Below the pieces are notes generated by a model. It did not search any database. It saw only the letters and a program-made list of their open reading frames with translations, and was not told where the DNA came from. Shown piece after piece: positions 23,396 through 36,272 of a stretch of 64,000 nt of DNA. The stretch is from Fragum whitleyi. Its lineage: Eukaryota > Mollusca > Bivalvia > Cardiida > Cardiidae. The stretch spans positions 28,457,114 to 28,521,113 of the forward strand of contig OX411547.1 of assembly GCA_948146395.1 (NCBI GenBank). The letters run 5' to 3'. Each line of letters opens with the position of its first letter. The first letter of the stretch is position 1. The position numbers were made by a program, and so were the translations under genes.

Positions 23396-24900
23396 ATCTG
23401 TAAAGTCTTTTTAAAATATAAAGTAATACATAATTGAAGATACACACATGCAACTTGGCATAGTGTTCATAGTAAGCAAAATACATATCATATGCAAGGA
23501 AGGGGAGATAACACTAAATGCAATTATAGCTCCTCTGTTTTTTTTTTTAACAAAAGGTGGAGTTATTGTGATGTTATATTGATATTCACCCTGTTTTCCT
23601 CAACGTAGACATTGGCGAGATTACAAACTTAAACTTTGGGCATAACTCAGTTACTGTTTAAGATATTTGCTATTGAAGCATTGCTTGTGATGTCCAAGAG
23701 CAATTGATTCTACAAAGGGGAATTACTAAAAATATTTTTTGTTAAAATTATTTCCCCTTCTAATATGAAGCACTTGCAGCCAAGCAAAGCATCCATTTGC
23801 ATTGCTCATGTTTGTAAAAATGATGTCCACCTGTCCACATCAAACCTCCTTTAAAGAAATCCTGGATCTGTGGCAGTGTTTAATAGAAAAAAAAAATTAC
23901 ATAACAAACTTAAGCCCTGCACTAAAAAGAAGTAATGCCATTGAGTTAAGTGACTTTGAAGAAGATTTACAATTATAAGGTGTCAATTGACCATCTTTTA
24001 ATGTATTGTATCGAGTGGATTACAGATTTTATGGTTTAATTTTCATTTTGTCACAAATTTAAGACAATTTGACGAAATAGGGGATTTTGTTTTACCTCAA
24101 TAAGAATTTGAAAAAAGAAATCTTTAATAACTTTTTACACTAAAACGCCACAGATAATTACCCAAATAATCATGTGCTAGGTTTAAAATCAAAGAGCCTT
24201 GAAAAAAATGATGTCCTTTGAAAATGTAGCATTTAAAACAAATTTTGAATATCATTGCAGGTTCATTGGGGAAATTCTCTCAGTGATTATCAATACAGAA
24301 TTTTGATTACCAGTCTGGAAGCATAAAGATTAAATGAACTTTTACATATTTTTTGGTGAAAATTCAAATCCAAACATTTATTTTAGAAAATCTCATATTC
24401 CAGCTCTGATATTTATGATAATGAAAAAGAAAGATACAAAGAAAAAAAAAACTTGACAATTTGAAGTCTAATATTGATAAAGATAAGGGTTTTTATGGGC
24501 CTGTCTTACATTGTGACAAAAGTAACAAAGGCTGGCCAGAGCTATTTCAGCAAGGATCATAAAACAATTTAACCAACATTTTATTTTATGAGGGTTTTAT
24601 CTAGTCTATTTAGATTAGAGTACCTGACTCTTCTCTTAGACTGGTCATCAGATGGAATATTCATACAGGTTGAATTGACCACATTTGGTGTTTCTGTTAT
24701 ATTCTGTATGGATGTATGTTATGTTACTGTCAGGAATATTTTTGCACAAATAAGGTATTGGTGCTTAACAATATTCTGTTGTTAAAAGAATTTAAATACA
24801 TAGTTTCTTATATATAATACTTAGAACAGAGCTATAATAAAATTAGAGGGGATTCCGTGTGTTAAATTCCAGATTCAAATATTTCAATGTCACACACACA
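23396..24900. other. No gene recognised
   Basis: 1.5 kb AT-rich, no exon; contains an open frame at 24,588-24,785 without family features. Confidence 0.4.
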
Positions 24901-24902
24901 CA

Positions 24903-25024
24903 AAACCTATGTTGTCAGTACTCATTTGAATCGTCTAGTTGAGACGATTCAAATGAGTACCCACAACATAGGGTTTTGTTGAGAAATAACAATTTTAGAC
25001 TTGCTTTACCCCCTCTTATGTATA
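24903..25024. repeat. 'gtactcatttgaatcgtct' hairpin, best copy
   Basis: Near-perfect palindrome: aaaacctatgttgtcagtac...gtctagttgagac...gtacccacaacatagggttt. Confidence 0.92.
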
Positions 25025-25155
25025 CCTCTGTGTTATACTTAGAAGTTAAGAGTTGAGAAGAAGTTTGGGGTCTGTCTTATCTTGTCTTTCAGTCATCACT
25101 TAGTCAGTGTTGGTACTGATAGAATGTTGTGTTTTTTTTATCAGGAAAGTTTATA

Positions 25156-25404
25156 TTAACCCTTGACATGCTGAACCCGGAATATTCCTGCTTTGTCAGG
25201 AGCTATAGACAAACATCAGCCTGCACATATGTGCAGTCTGATGTTAGTCTACACCACCTGTTTCTCACTTTCAAACCAGACTTGTCAATAGATTTAGTTT
25301 TTCTAATATAAAATTGAGCCTACAGTTGGTACTTTCAGTGCTTTTTGTTCTTTGACTTTGTGGAACATTTCTAGCCAAAATTTATTCAGCATGACAAGAG
25401 TTAA
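25156..25404. mobile_element. TTAA-type MITE, 'cccttgtcatgctga' family
   Basis: TTAACCCTTGACATGCTGAA / TTCAGCATGACAAGAGTTAA, core gcctgcacatatgtgcagtc. Confidence 0.9.
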
Positions 25405-25569
25405 ATTCCTGAAGGATTAAAATGGCTTACAGCTAATTTTGGATATGTGGTAAGAAAAATTTGAAGAAAAAAAGTATGATCTAGTATACCAATGATTTGA
25501 TGTAATAGGAAGAAAATCCATTGCAGGTAGGTCTAATATTGTGGATTTAAAAGAAAACTGTGCTAGTAA

Positions 25570-25830
25570 TGAACCCTAATATCATGCTGAACCAGGAATA
25601 ATCCAGCTTTTGCAGGAGGTTTAGACAAAGTTCAGTCTGCACATATTTGCAGTCTGATCTTTGTCTACACCACCTGATTTTCCTTTTTTTGAATTAGAAA
25701 AAGTTGAAAAATTGTATTTTTCAAAATTGAATACAAATACTGACTAACAATGACAGTTCTTAGTGTTTTCAGCATTTTGATTTTAATGCAATTTAATGCT
25801 GAGGCAAGATGATTTAAATTGACTTCACAA
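25570..25830. mobile_element. TTAA-type MITE, diverged
   Basis: gaaccctaatatcatgctga left, taatgctgaggcaagatg right, core tctgcacatatttgcagtct. Confidence 0.7.
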
Positions 25831-26640
25831 TTTATCTTCATTGAGAGGTGCTCTGTTTTTGTGTGTTCATTGGACTTGAATTTTTCTTCCTTTAAATAAT
25901 GACTTTTTATGAACCACAGTATTGGTTGATTCTATTTCATATGTTCTTTGCACGAATACACTGTAAATCTATTCCTATTTCTTATGAATTATCACTGGGT
26001 TCTAAGATACTATGCCAATAGTTAAAAGATTTGTCCATTAAGTCTTGGTCACTGCGATAACTTTATTTGCCAAGCTGAATTATTTACGAGTCTAAATTAT
26101 TTTTCTTCACCTTATTTTGGCTGCATGGTAACCTTTGATTATCATTACTAGTACTTGAATATTGATTGAACTTTCTGAACCAAGTCTTACCTATTCCATA
26201 CATCTCTACTTGTTTCAATGTACAAAAAATGTACAAATTTTACTGCCAAGAATCAACTTAATTTTTATTTACGCTGCAATTTGTTTGAACATCCCCATGC
26301 AGCAGCTGTATTTCTAATAAGCTGTAGAAAAAAGCTAATGGAGAAAACTTAGAGTAGGACAAATTACTTGAAATTATTTTTATACCCCCCCTCCCCTTCT
26401 ATAGATTTGGGCATATTGTTTTACCTGAGTGTCTGTCTGTATGTCTGTCCTTCAATATGAAACCCTTTAAACTAGCTGACCTTAATGGCACTCGGCATCG
26501 CCTGGACGATAAATTTATGTCATGCTGACTTAAAACCTTTGCAAATTTGACTGAAAGTACTGATATTATTAGTCAGTATTCATTTTAAAATACAGTCTTT
26601 AAACTTTTCTGGTTAGATAAGGAAAGAATCAAGAAGTATA
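25831..26640. other. No gene; one mollusc-type repeat start
   Basis: 26,385-26,470 has tacccccc...gggcatattgttttacc...gtctgtctgtatgtctg, a repeat start seen also near 42,970. Confidence 0.5.
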
Positions 26641-26735
26641 GACTAAGATCAGACTGCACAAATGTGTGGGCTGATCTTTGTCTCTACTTACTTCAAAAAC
26701 AGGATTATTCCAGATTCAGCCTGACAAGGGTTAAT
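26640..26735. repeat. TTAA-type MITE, right half
   Basis: atcagactgcacaaatgtgt and ttcagcctgacaagggttaa; the left half is missing. Confidence 0.7.
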
Positions 26736-26934
26736 AATTTATCGGGTTCTTAGTTAAAGGAAAAAGATAACAAATGGACGGGGTATAAAAAAGCTGGCAT
26801 GATATTACACTTTGGTTTTGTAAACATGAATAATTGAGGAGGGATTCCAAATGAATTGTTCTTCATGGCAAAAACCAACCCACATCTTCACAAATTTGAA
26901 TTATTGGTGGCACTGTAATCTTTACCCAAAACTT

Positions 26935-27330
26935 TCAAATTTTTCTCTTGAAATTTATCAGTGTTTCTTTTAACTACATTTTTTTGTTTGAAAACAAAAA
27001 TAATAAATTTGCATGGAAGACATGTGTGTTTAATGTCTTTTTTTTAAACTTAGTGAATGGAGATTTCGTGTTGAAAATTCATGCAAATGAAAATGTTACA
27101 TGTACAAAAGGGGGAGTGGTAAATTTAATTTTCAAGAATTTTGGTGACGCAAATTTCTCGTAAATGAAGCAGGCTATTTTATTGTGTAATTAGGCTCGTA
27201 ATTTCAAGCCAATTTAGGGGTACCAATGACACGTCAAATTAGCGGAGGAATTTTTCAGGAAAAATTTTATCGTCGAAAGATGAGCAACCTGGAGTCATTT
27301 TGCTTGGAAATGGTGTCTTTATATTGTGTT
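26935..27330. other. No gene; octamer-bearing segment
   Basis: ATTTGCAT at about 27,006 and ATGCAAAT at about 27,083 are inverted POU octamers. The segment to 27,330 looks unique (non-repeat). No exon. Confidence 0.35.
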
Positions 27331-27699
27331 CATATAACACTTCCAAGTTAGGAGGTTCGTTAAATATCGTAAAAATACACTCACAGCATTCCTAATTGGC
27401 ATTTTTTGTTGTGCCCCTGTGACACAAGTCCTTAAAACTGAAATAAAAGACAAAGAAATAACCTTTACTTATTCAGTCATAAACTTTGTAGATTTCAGTG
27501 TAAACACTTTATCTTAAATGTAGGCATATTTTGAGGGAGAAATTCGCCAAAACTGCATTTAGTGGAATATTTCGGGTTCAGCATGAAAAGGCTTTACCAG
27601 AAAAGATACAACTCTCTCCATAAAATATAATGCTTGCTTCTGATATATTATAGACAATCTACATTTTGTGTGTCTTGAAGAAAAATAATTGACAGTTTT

Positions 27700-27775
27700 A
27701 ATTGGCTGCTAGACCATATTAAATTGGCTGCTAGACCGTATTAAATTGGCTGTTAGACCATTTTAAATTGGCTGT
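27700..27775. repeat. 24-bp tandem repeat
   Basis: attggctgctagaccatatt and variants, three and a half units. Confidence 0.92.
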
Positions 27776-27884
27776 TACATCATTGAAGATTTCTGAAGTA
27801 TGACCATAAAAATGGTCAGTCAATTGAAGGCAAACTGTTCACAGACAATTGTAAAGATTTTAAGTTGTCACTTTATAATCAAAT

Positions 27885-28072
27885 GTTCAGAGCAAAATTA
27901 TTGTAAGTGCCTATATATTTATATAGGCACTTACAATAATTTTGCTCAGAGTTCTAAAAGATTTTATTGGACAAGTCCAGAATATGATAACTTCCAAGTG
28001 TATTACAAGAGATCAGAGCAAAACTATTGTAACTGCACATTAATGTTTTGGCTCTTGCAATAGCTTTACAAT
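27885..28072. repeat. Two adjacent hairpins of the 'taggcacttacaatag' type
   Basis: 27,885-27,955 is near perfect (gcaaaattattgtaagtgcc / ggcacttacaataattttgc); 28,013-28,072 is a decayed second copy. Both begin tcagagcaaaa. Confidence 0.88.
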
Positions 28073-28529
28073 AAAGGTTTGAAATATGGAAAATGGTGGC
28101 TAAAATCTGTAAGCATTGCTAAAATCAAGCCACGGTTACACTAAACTTGTAGAATTGGACTAAATATGTTGTCGGTTTTCTGTTAAAATCTTGTAACTAC
28201 AGCTTGTTAAAAGCTGTAGCTAGGAGGTTTTGGTTGAAAATCAATGATTATCATTTAGAGCAGCAAAATATTCATTAATTCAGGTTTTGTTAAAAGTTTT
28301 GTCTCAATTTCCAATATGAATTTTGTAAATGGTAATGAAAATATAAATCAGGAATTCTTCTTATTATGACTATTTTATGTATGTACTGTAAATTTTTTCT
28401 CTAGTACCACGTCTATTAAAGGACCATTTTTATTAAGTGACTGTTTTCAAGATTTCCTTCTGCAAATCAAAATATCATGGCTAATAAAAGTAGGTATTAT
28501 TGGTCCATAAAATATTGAAAATGAATCCT

Positions 28530-28612
28530 ATGTTGTTAAAACTCACCAGAATCATCCCATTGAGATGATCTTGTTGAGTTTTAACAACTTTAAGGATTAT
28601 TGAGAATTTCCC
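28530..28612. repeat. Hairpin 'ctatgttgttaaaactca'
   Basis: Arms around catcccattgagatg; sister of 60,357-60,428. Confidence 0.7.
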
Positions 28613-29364
28613 AATAATATGCATATTCATTCAACAAGTATGTTTCTTATTTGTAAACGAAACATGTATTAAGCTGCCATTTTCTTAAACAACTTGTCCT
28701 TTTGGTGGTCCTGATAGTGGTCGCTTAAAACAAGTTTTACTGTACTTGCATTTAAGTTGAGACTGCTACAACTTGATAAGATTAATTAGCAATGAAAAAA
28801 GCGAATATCATGTCGAGACAACAAATCATCATGTTTTTTATGGAAGGTAAGAGGGTTCAGAAAGATGAATGTCATGTGTTTTTTCAATCCATCTTAATTA
28901 AAATAAAAATCTCATTAAACACCAGCGTTATATAGAGTTACGATTAATGACTACATTTATAATGTGTTGTAAGGTGAGACGAGACCATGTTAAAGCTACA
29001 GGTCAGAACACTGTCACACACTCCGTAACTCTATAACAAACACAGGGCTTGTCACACGTTCCGAAACACAGGGCTTGTGCTAGCATTGTAATCATAGGGG
29101 CCATTGACCTCTTCACTGTGAATTTCTAGGGGTCAAAATTCCTGCAGAAGGGGTCAAAACAATAAAATAAGTAGATGATTGGTAAATATTTCTTGGCATT
29201 GCTGATTAGTTTCTTTTACTGACAATTCTTATAAACTCATAATTTGCAGTAGTTTTAAGATGCAAAACAATGAAAATTTAAGAAGTCAAAATAACCCTCC
29301 TTACAGAAAAATATTATGTGTCAAAATATATAAGTTTTAGATTTTTGAGGGTCAAAACCCTGAT
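28613..29364. other. No gene recognised
   Basis: acacagggcttgt is repeated at 29,040 and 29,066; otherwise nothing. Confidence 0.4.
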
Positions 29365-29368
29365 TTAA

Positions 29369-30650
29369 GGTAACTGCGGACACATAGAGGGCCATTTTAG
29401 GTCCAAATTTTAAATTGTCTGAAAATCATGCCTAATGCGATAAAACTATACTTTGAAGTACCCGCTTTCATATTTCGGTCAAAAAAAGGAATTTCATAGC
29501 GTAGAGTTGACGTCGTGACATCATCAAGGGGCCGACCCCTTTTTTAGGGGACAAAATCAGTAATTGTCCATTTTTTCGGAAATAATAAACCAATTTTCAT
29601 CCCGAAAACGCCATTTGCTTCGCCGGATCTTATGTTCTATTGATATGAGGATATAAGTGTAAGAAATAGAATTAAGTGTAACGTATTAAATGTTAATGCC
29701 TTCTGCGTTGCTATTTTCGAGTACAGTCACTGGAAATATTGCTTTTTTTCTCGAAAATTTGTCCGGTGACCTATGCTGAAATTTAGATATGTTGCCGCCA
29801 AACCATTTCGCTGAAGATTTTTGAAATAAAAAACATGTGTCTTTGGGTTAGATTTTTTGTAAAATTCGATTCCGCGAAGATAACGCAAATCAGATGATAT
29901 TTCAACGTCGCGTCAAATGTTTACAAAAGCTGTCTTTTTAAATGAATAAAACTTAAGTGATTTTTTTTATTTCTTAAAATCACATTCAGATTTAATACTT
30001 TTGAACCCTATATTTTACGATAAACCTAAAATTCAAATATTTTAGAATAAGTTATTGCACGGAGATTGGCGCCATATAAGCAAAGTGCAGATGGTTTTAG
30101 TGCGACGTCTAATCCGACGAAAATCGTTCCAACAACTTTACAAAATCTAATTGAATAAAAAATCTAACCCAAAGACATGTCATTTTTATTTGATTTATGC
30201 AAAGCATATTCTTTTCGCTACAAAATAACAAAAAATCAGCATAGGTCACCGGACAAAATTTTGAGAAATTTCTACTTATATACAAAAAAAATGAAATGAA
30301 AAAAGGAACGTCAAATCTTTAAATTCGCGAAAAAGTTAGCATTTCGGGCATATTTTTCTATTTGAATGTGCACAGAAATTAAACGTATAGCTCAGGCGTT
30401 CTTGGACTTTCAAAATGAAACTTTTTTCGTGAAAATCGGCCGATTAATTCAGAAAATATTTGCAAATATTGATTTTGGCGGGTCCAAAAGGGGTTGGCCC
30501 CTTAATGACGTCACGACGTCAAATGAACGAGCTGCAGACCCTTTTCATTGCGCGTTCACTAATTCTCGCACTTCAAATACAAATCTCAGAAATTTGTGTG
30601 AGATTTTAAGAAAGTCGAAAATTCGACTATGTTATCTGTCCGCAGTTACC
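29369..30650. mobile_element. 1,282-bp TTAA-flanked foldback element
   Basis: Ends GGTAACTGCGGACA and its exact inverse, flanked by TTAA (29365-29368, 30651-30654). Arms pair far inward: gacgtcgtgacatcatcaag matches the inverse of cttaatgacgtcacgacgtc, and gtccggtgacctatgctga matches the inverse of cagcataggtcaccggac. So most of it can fold into one long hairpin. CpG is unusually frequent. The 105-codon open frame inside has no family features. Confidence 0.9.
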
Positions 30651-31050
30651 TTAAAGGATAACAATTATGCCCTGAAACAATGATTCAAGATTTGACCAAA
30701 ACTGCACAAAAATTCCCAATCTTATGCAGTTATTTGCAAACAGCCCAGTTTTAATTCATCTATAGATTATATAACAATTGTTATGACATATTACCTTTAA
30801 TGATTGATACATAGAAAGATTATTTAATTTAATTTGTTTTATGATTATATTATGAGCGTGACACTTTAATTCAGTTTATTGTATTATAATTAGACTTTCC
30901 TCTATTTAATTTTCACAAAGATAGACTTCAAGTTATTATGATAAATTGTTTATATATTCTCCTATCATTGATTTATCTTTTACTAAATTTTATAATTTGT
31001 TTTAAAGATCTGTCAAATCATTAGATTGCTTCTATTTTGCTGAACATAAT

Positions 31051-31296
31051 TTAACCCTTGTCATACTGACCCGGAATATTCCTGCTTTGGCAGGAGCTGT
31101 AGACCAACATTAGCCTGCACATATGTGCAGTCTGATGTTAGTCTTCACCACCTGTTTCTCACTTTCAAACCAGATATGTCCATAGATTTAGTTTTTCAAA
31201 TAAAAATTGACCTGCAGATGGTACTTTCAGTGCTTTTTGCCCTTTCATTCTGATATCAATTTTTAGCCAAATTTTATTCAGCATGACAAGGGTTAA
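31051..31296. mobile_element. TTAA-type MITE, 'cccttgtcatgctga' family
   Basis: TTAACCCTTGTCATACTGA / TTCAGCATGACAAGGGTTAA with core gcctgcacatatgtgcagtc. Confidence 0.9.
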
Positions 31297-31339
31297 GACA
31301 TTACTGTTAGATAATACTGATATATGTACATGATATAAA

Positions 31340-31560
31340 CTTTCACGCTGTTCACTGCATTTTTCTGCTGTATAAGCATCTTTGGCAGACAGTGTAGACT
31401 AAGATCAGCCTGCACCTATGTGTAGTCTGACCTTAGTCTACACTGCCTTGTAACTTGCCACTAAGTTATTATGAGAAAGATTTGAGCAAAATTGGTTGAA
31501 ATATCCCTGAAATTGGCAATTTGTTGGAAACAAAATTTAGATAGAGCAGTGTAAAGTAAA
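31340..31560. repeat. Hairpin repeat 'ggcagacagtgtagactaag'
   Basis: gctgttcactgcatttttct, the core gatcagcctgcacctatgtg, tctacactgcctt, then gaaattggcaatttgttgg. Complete example of the family. Confidence 0.85.
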
Positions 31561-32160
31561 ATTTTCAAAGGAATTCTTAACTGTACTTATCTGTCTTGTA
31601 ACCATAATATGCACGGAAAATCATTATGTTCAAAAGCATATTGTCTTTGTTTACTTTACACTTGGACTTCTCATATTGCGCTTCAAAATAAGGCACTTTT
31701 CATTGAAATACATTGCTCTTCTAGGAAAATTGCTTGCACAAGTTCTTTACCCAAGAATCCTTTTTCCCAGAATGCAGCCTATTGCCTCTTTGACCCCACC
31801 CATTTGTTAACCAATGAAAGCCATGCAAACTTTAAATGGCATTTACATTTATCGTGGGTAATTTTAATTATTATGATGAATGATGAATTGTGTGGGCTAT
31901 TATAGGGACATTTCATGCAGGGCTATTGGTTTCAATGGCGCTTCCTCAGAACTGTGCTATATCCTCTCTGAGTCCTTACACAGGCCAGTATAGCTACATT
32001 TCATAGTTTGGTGAATTTCTACTAATTAGTAATCTTGTTAAAGTTTCTACTAGATGAGGACAGTATTATCAAACAGAAGCACCTTATTCAGGATGTTATT
32101 AAGTTTTTTTTATTATTATTTCATTCTATAGAGGAAACAGGATAATGTGATGGTGAATTC
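31561..32160. other. No gene; unique-looking sequence, possible enhancer
   Basis: 31,740-31,960 is less AT-rich and repeat-free, with aatggcatttacatttatcg and ttttaattattatgatgaat homeodomain-like words. A 98-codon open frame crosses it without family features. Confidence 0.3.
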
Positions 32161-32164
32161 AACC

Positions 32165-32406
32165 TGAACCCTGTTCATGCTGAAAAAAAAAACTGTGAAC
32201 ATTTCTGTAAAAGCAAAGTGCTGAAAAACACTAAATGCACTTATTATGGTTTGGTATTTTATAATTTGGAAAAAAGATTTTCTAAAACTTTTCTGGTTCA
32301 AAGAGGAAAATCAGGAGGTATAGACTAAGATCAAATTGCACATTTGTGCAGGCTGATACCACTTGCTAAAGCAGGAATATTTTCAGTTCAACATGACAAG
32401 GGTTAA
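32165..32406. mobile_element. TTAA-type MITE, 'cccttgtcatgctga' family
   Basis: gaaccctgttcatgctgaaa left, ttcaacatgacaagggttaa right, core attgcacatttgtgcaggct. Confidence 0.8.
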
Positions 32407-32917
32407 TTTGATCATTATTTAAAAGCAAGTTTAAAAGTTACTTATAAAGATTCTCAATCAGAAATGTTCAATTTATTTTGATTGTTTGAGAAAAGAAGTT
32501 GGCTTCATTTGTTATCACTTACTTCCATGTACAATAACAAAAAAGGGATTTTTTTTCTCAGAAATATAAAGATGGACTTTAACCAAAGTTCAAAGGAATA
32601 TTTTGAGTGCCCTTTTGACTATTATTTGCAGAGGTAATTTCCTTAAATGGTTAAAAGTGATTTTTCTCAGAAACCATGCAATGGATTTCAACCAGAATTA
32701 AGAGGAATAACACTCTTAAATGTATGAGACAAAAGATGGAACAGTATGGAATTAAAGTGCTTGTTTTAAACATTTCTGAAATTATAATTAACTTGTTTCA
32801 AAGGAACTAAAAAATATAAATCAATTATAGAATATTAAAAGTCATTCCTATTGACTGAACTTCAAGGGCTACTTACAATTATCAAATGATAACTAAAAGA
32901 AGCAATACATTATCCAT

Positions 32918-32992
32918 GGTTAGGTGCAACACAGTTGTAACTGCCTATAAACATAGAGGCAGTAACAACTGTCTTACACTGAACCATCAATA
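32918..32992. repeat. 'gaaacagttgtaactgcc' hairpin
   Basis: ggtgcaacacagttgtaact / agtaacaactgtcttacact around ataaacataga. Confidence 0.88.
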
Positions 32993-32994
32993 TG

Positions 32995-35010
32995 CACTCC
33001 ATACATTTACAGAAGCCTTGCATTAATAACCCTTTAACTTACTGCTCTTGAACCCTATAAACCTGTCATTACTGGGGAATATATGGTCCTAGACCCACCC
33101 AGAAGGAAATGCCAAATTGAGTCCTGTATGGCTTCTCCACTGTGTCCCACAACCCCGAATTTCTACTCCAAATTGAGGCCACGGTAAATCTGACTGTCTG
33201 ACAGGTTATCTGTTCTATTATCTATTAAAATGCTATTAATTACTGGGTCTGTTTAGATGCCCCTCTTGACCCAGGCAATTTACTGACCCCAGTGTGTTAT
33301 TTTAAGATTTTATGATAAGCCATCCTCGCAGAGTACAGCTTGCGCTGAATTCTCTCTCTCTGGATACATTCATATTTAATATTGAAAGAGGGATTGAATG
33401 CCATTGGTAACTGTATATATAATACTAACAAACACTGCAGTCTTGAACTGAAAATTTGATTAGAAATCTTTTCTGCTGACTATCTGTATTGTAAGCACAT
33501 AATTTGAGGTTTGTCTATATATAACCATTCCATCACAGGTAATTGTTTCATAATGGAGTTTAGTGACAAAGGTGAAGACAACCATAAGAATGTGAAACAA
33601 TCGGCTATGGATTTTAAAATACATAAAGAGATGACAGAAACCAAGTCAAAATTCAATGCAGTTGAAGACGACAAATTTTGGTTTCTGAATTCTAAAAAGA
33701 AGACGAATAAAAGTAATACAACTTCGTATATTTTGGGCAGAAAACAATATTGAAAATCAAGAATCGTTTTTATAGTTTCTTCTTTTACACTATGTTTTCC
33801 TAATATTTATAGTGTCTTATCATACTCACAAAAAGATATGCAAAACTTAGTACATGTATAAAGATATGTCTATTTCATTTTCAAAAATTACAAAATAATA
33901 ACATTTTAAGAAGATGTACATTTCAATTTATATATTTCTATTTTACTATTGTTGTTATAATTTTAATCGTTATTTTTTACAAGAGAAACAAATTTTTCGG
34001 GATTTAGATGACTTATCAAGCAATTGTCATTTTAAATACTGTCTTGGGAAGAAATTCCTTTAAACCGGTTCTTACAGTATGAATTGAAGAAAAAGAAATA
34101 TTCAGTTGAAATTCATCAGAATGTTCATTGACCCAGAACAAATAAACAAACCAGGGGTCTGCTGCCAGTGCTTTGGGTAATTAAGACATTATAAATCAGA
34201 AACATGCTGGGCAGTTTGTCGTTTTAACTGTACATCTTATCTGCTGGATTTGGAGGAAAAATTCCCAGATCCAGGGTTGAAGGCTACACTGTCTCTGCAG
34301 CTAACAAAGCACTAAGAAAACGTTATTCTGCGGGGGGCCTGGCTATAAATTTGGCATTTTTATGATTGGTCAGTCATTGCTACCAGAGCACAGTTATATT
34401 AGAATTCGTTAACTCTCAAGTGACCATGTTATATTGTTTAACATGCCAAAAGATTCAGTGTGGTTAATAGCACATTCTTCACCACTTGTCATTAGCCTAA
34501 TATAACCACAGAAAAATGTTTTATTACATGTATAATCAAAGTGCTGGATGCTCCAATATTGAGTTAATGTTTCTTTTGAAAACCTTAGTGGTTTTAAAAG
34601 GAAAGTCAAGTGGAATAGAAGTAATCATACTGTTTAACTTTCCAAAACATTTAGGATTTCTTGGAAGATTCTTAAAACGTTATACCAAGTATTTTCCTAA
34701 GCTATCAGAAGCTGATTATGTAAATCACCATTCAAACAAAATGATAATTGACCAGACAAAATGAAAATGCTTTGGATTCCGAATTAATTGATTTTCCTTG
34801 CTTCTATTAATCAGTTAACTGACTGATTTAGATTCCTGTAAATGAATTATCAAGATCGTCAAATATTTAATTGGCTCTGATGATTTAGATACCAGATGTA
34901 TTATAGTAGCTACATCCTGCCTTAAAACTATATGTGCCTTTTTGTCAGCAATAATTCTCAACTAAGACTCGGTTCATAGTGAAACAATTGACTGAGAATT
35001 TAGAACTTGG
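32995..35010. other. No confident gene; repeat-free stretch
   Basis: About 2 kb with few repeats. 33,030-33,350 and 34,140-34,350 are richer in G+C than the surroundings and may be regulatory. A 66-codon frame starting at the ATG at 33553 reads MEFSDKGEDNHKNVKQSAMD onward, is Lys-rich and ends LGRKQY; no family recognised. Confidence 0.35.
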
Positions 35011-35017
35011 CTTAATC

Positions 35018-35230
35018 CTTCTCAAGCTGTTCACTACATATTCTTGCCGTAAAAAAAAGACAATTAAGGCTTTGGCAGACAGTAAAGCCTCAGATCAGCC
35101 TGCACAAATGTGCAGACTGATCTCAGCCTTCACTGTCTGCTTTCTACTTGCATTTACTTATTTTATGTAAAGCTTGATCAAGATTGGCTGGAATGTACTT
35201 AACATTGGCAATTTCTATGAAACAATATTT
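35018..35230. repeat. Hairpin repeat 'ggcagacagtaaagcctcag'
   Basis: Core gatcagcctgcacaaatgtg with cagactgatctcagcc; usual flanks ttcactacatattcttgc and cattggcaatttcta. Confidence 0.8.
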
Positions 35231-35259
35231 AACTAAAGTTAAGGAAACTGAGTATTGAA

Positions 35260-36270
35260 TTGTTGATTATTTGTCTTTTCAGATTTGATACAGATAATTT
35301 TCATTTAGCGACTGCTGATTTGGGTGACTTTGTTCCTGTCTTGCTGATGATTTGATACAGACAATAAGTTGAAAGCAACCACAACAACAACAACAATAAA
35401 AAGGTATTCAAAATGCACAGATATAAACAAACATTCTGAATTCCAAGAACTATTTTTGACCACAAATTACAGTAGTCAAAGTGATCCAACAATTTCAGAA
35501 AATTGTCAATTATTCTGGTTATATGTGACAAATTTGAATTTGGTTTGAAGCAAAGAAGATGGTTAAGTGTCAGGAACTTGCTGGATGGTAAAAATTCTTT
35601 AAAAAAATGGAGATAAAAAAGTGATTGGCGACCAAGTAAAATTTTACTTTAACTACCAGATCCTTAATTTACACCTCATTCCACAATGTTTTCTATCTTT
35701 TCTAAATCATGTCCTCAAATTCTCACAGGGCCTACAACAGAATAAATCAGTTTAAAAGAATGTTGGCACTTGAAAAATTCTGAAGATCGAGTACTTTCGA
35801 TATGTTCTTTTAAATGTTACCTAGGCAACAAAGATTGCAAAAGTTATCAGATATTCTTTAGAACCAGGATGTATGAATTTTCTAAATGGGGTGATTGTTT
35901 AAAATCAGACAGTTATCATTCAGAAATCTCTTGGCATATCCGTTATGATGTAGTAGGATTTCTTATATCTCACCACACCTATGTCTGATGTTGGTAACTG
36001 AGATGTATAACAAGCTTTCTTTTGTCTTTTGATTTTCTGAGAAAAATTGTACATCAATAAATATGATATATATTTAGAACAAAAGAGAGGATAGGAGGAT
36101 TCTTTGTGGTCATGAAAAAAGACAAGAAGGAAGAAAAAAATTTCCATTTAAGGTTTTGCCATAGAATATTTCTAGAATTGAATTTGTTGCTTGTGAATTC
36201 ACTCTATGAAAGAAGAAAATGTCTTTACTGTAGTTGAAATAAAGCTTAATTCAGTCACCCCTGAGGACAT
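35260..36270. other. No gene recognised
   Basis: AT-rich, no exon; short open frames without features. Confidence 0.4.
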
Positions 36271-36272
36271 AT

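Noticed and set aside
30366..30683. 105-codon open frame
   Set aside because: Lies within one arm of the foldback element and runs off its end; no family features.
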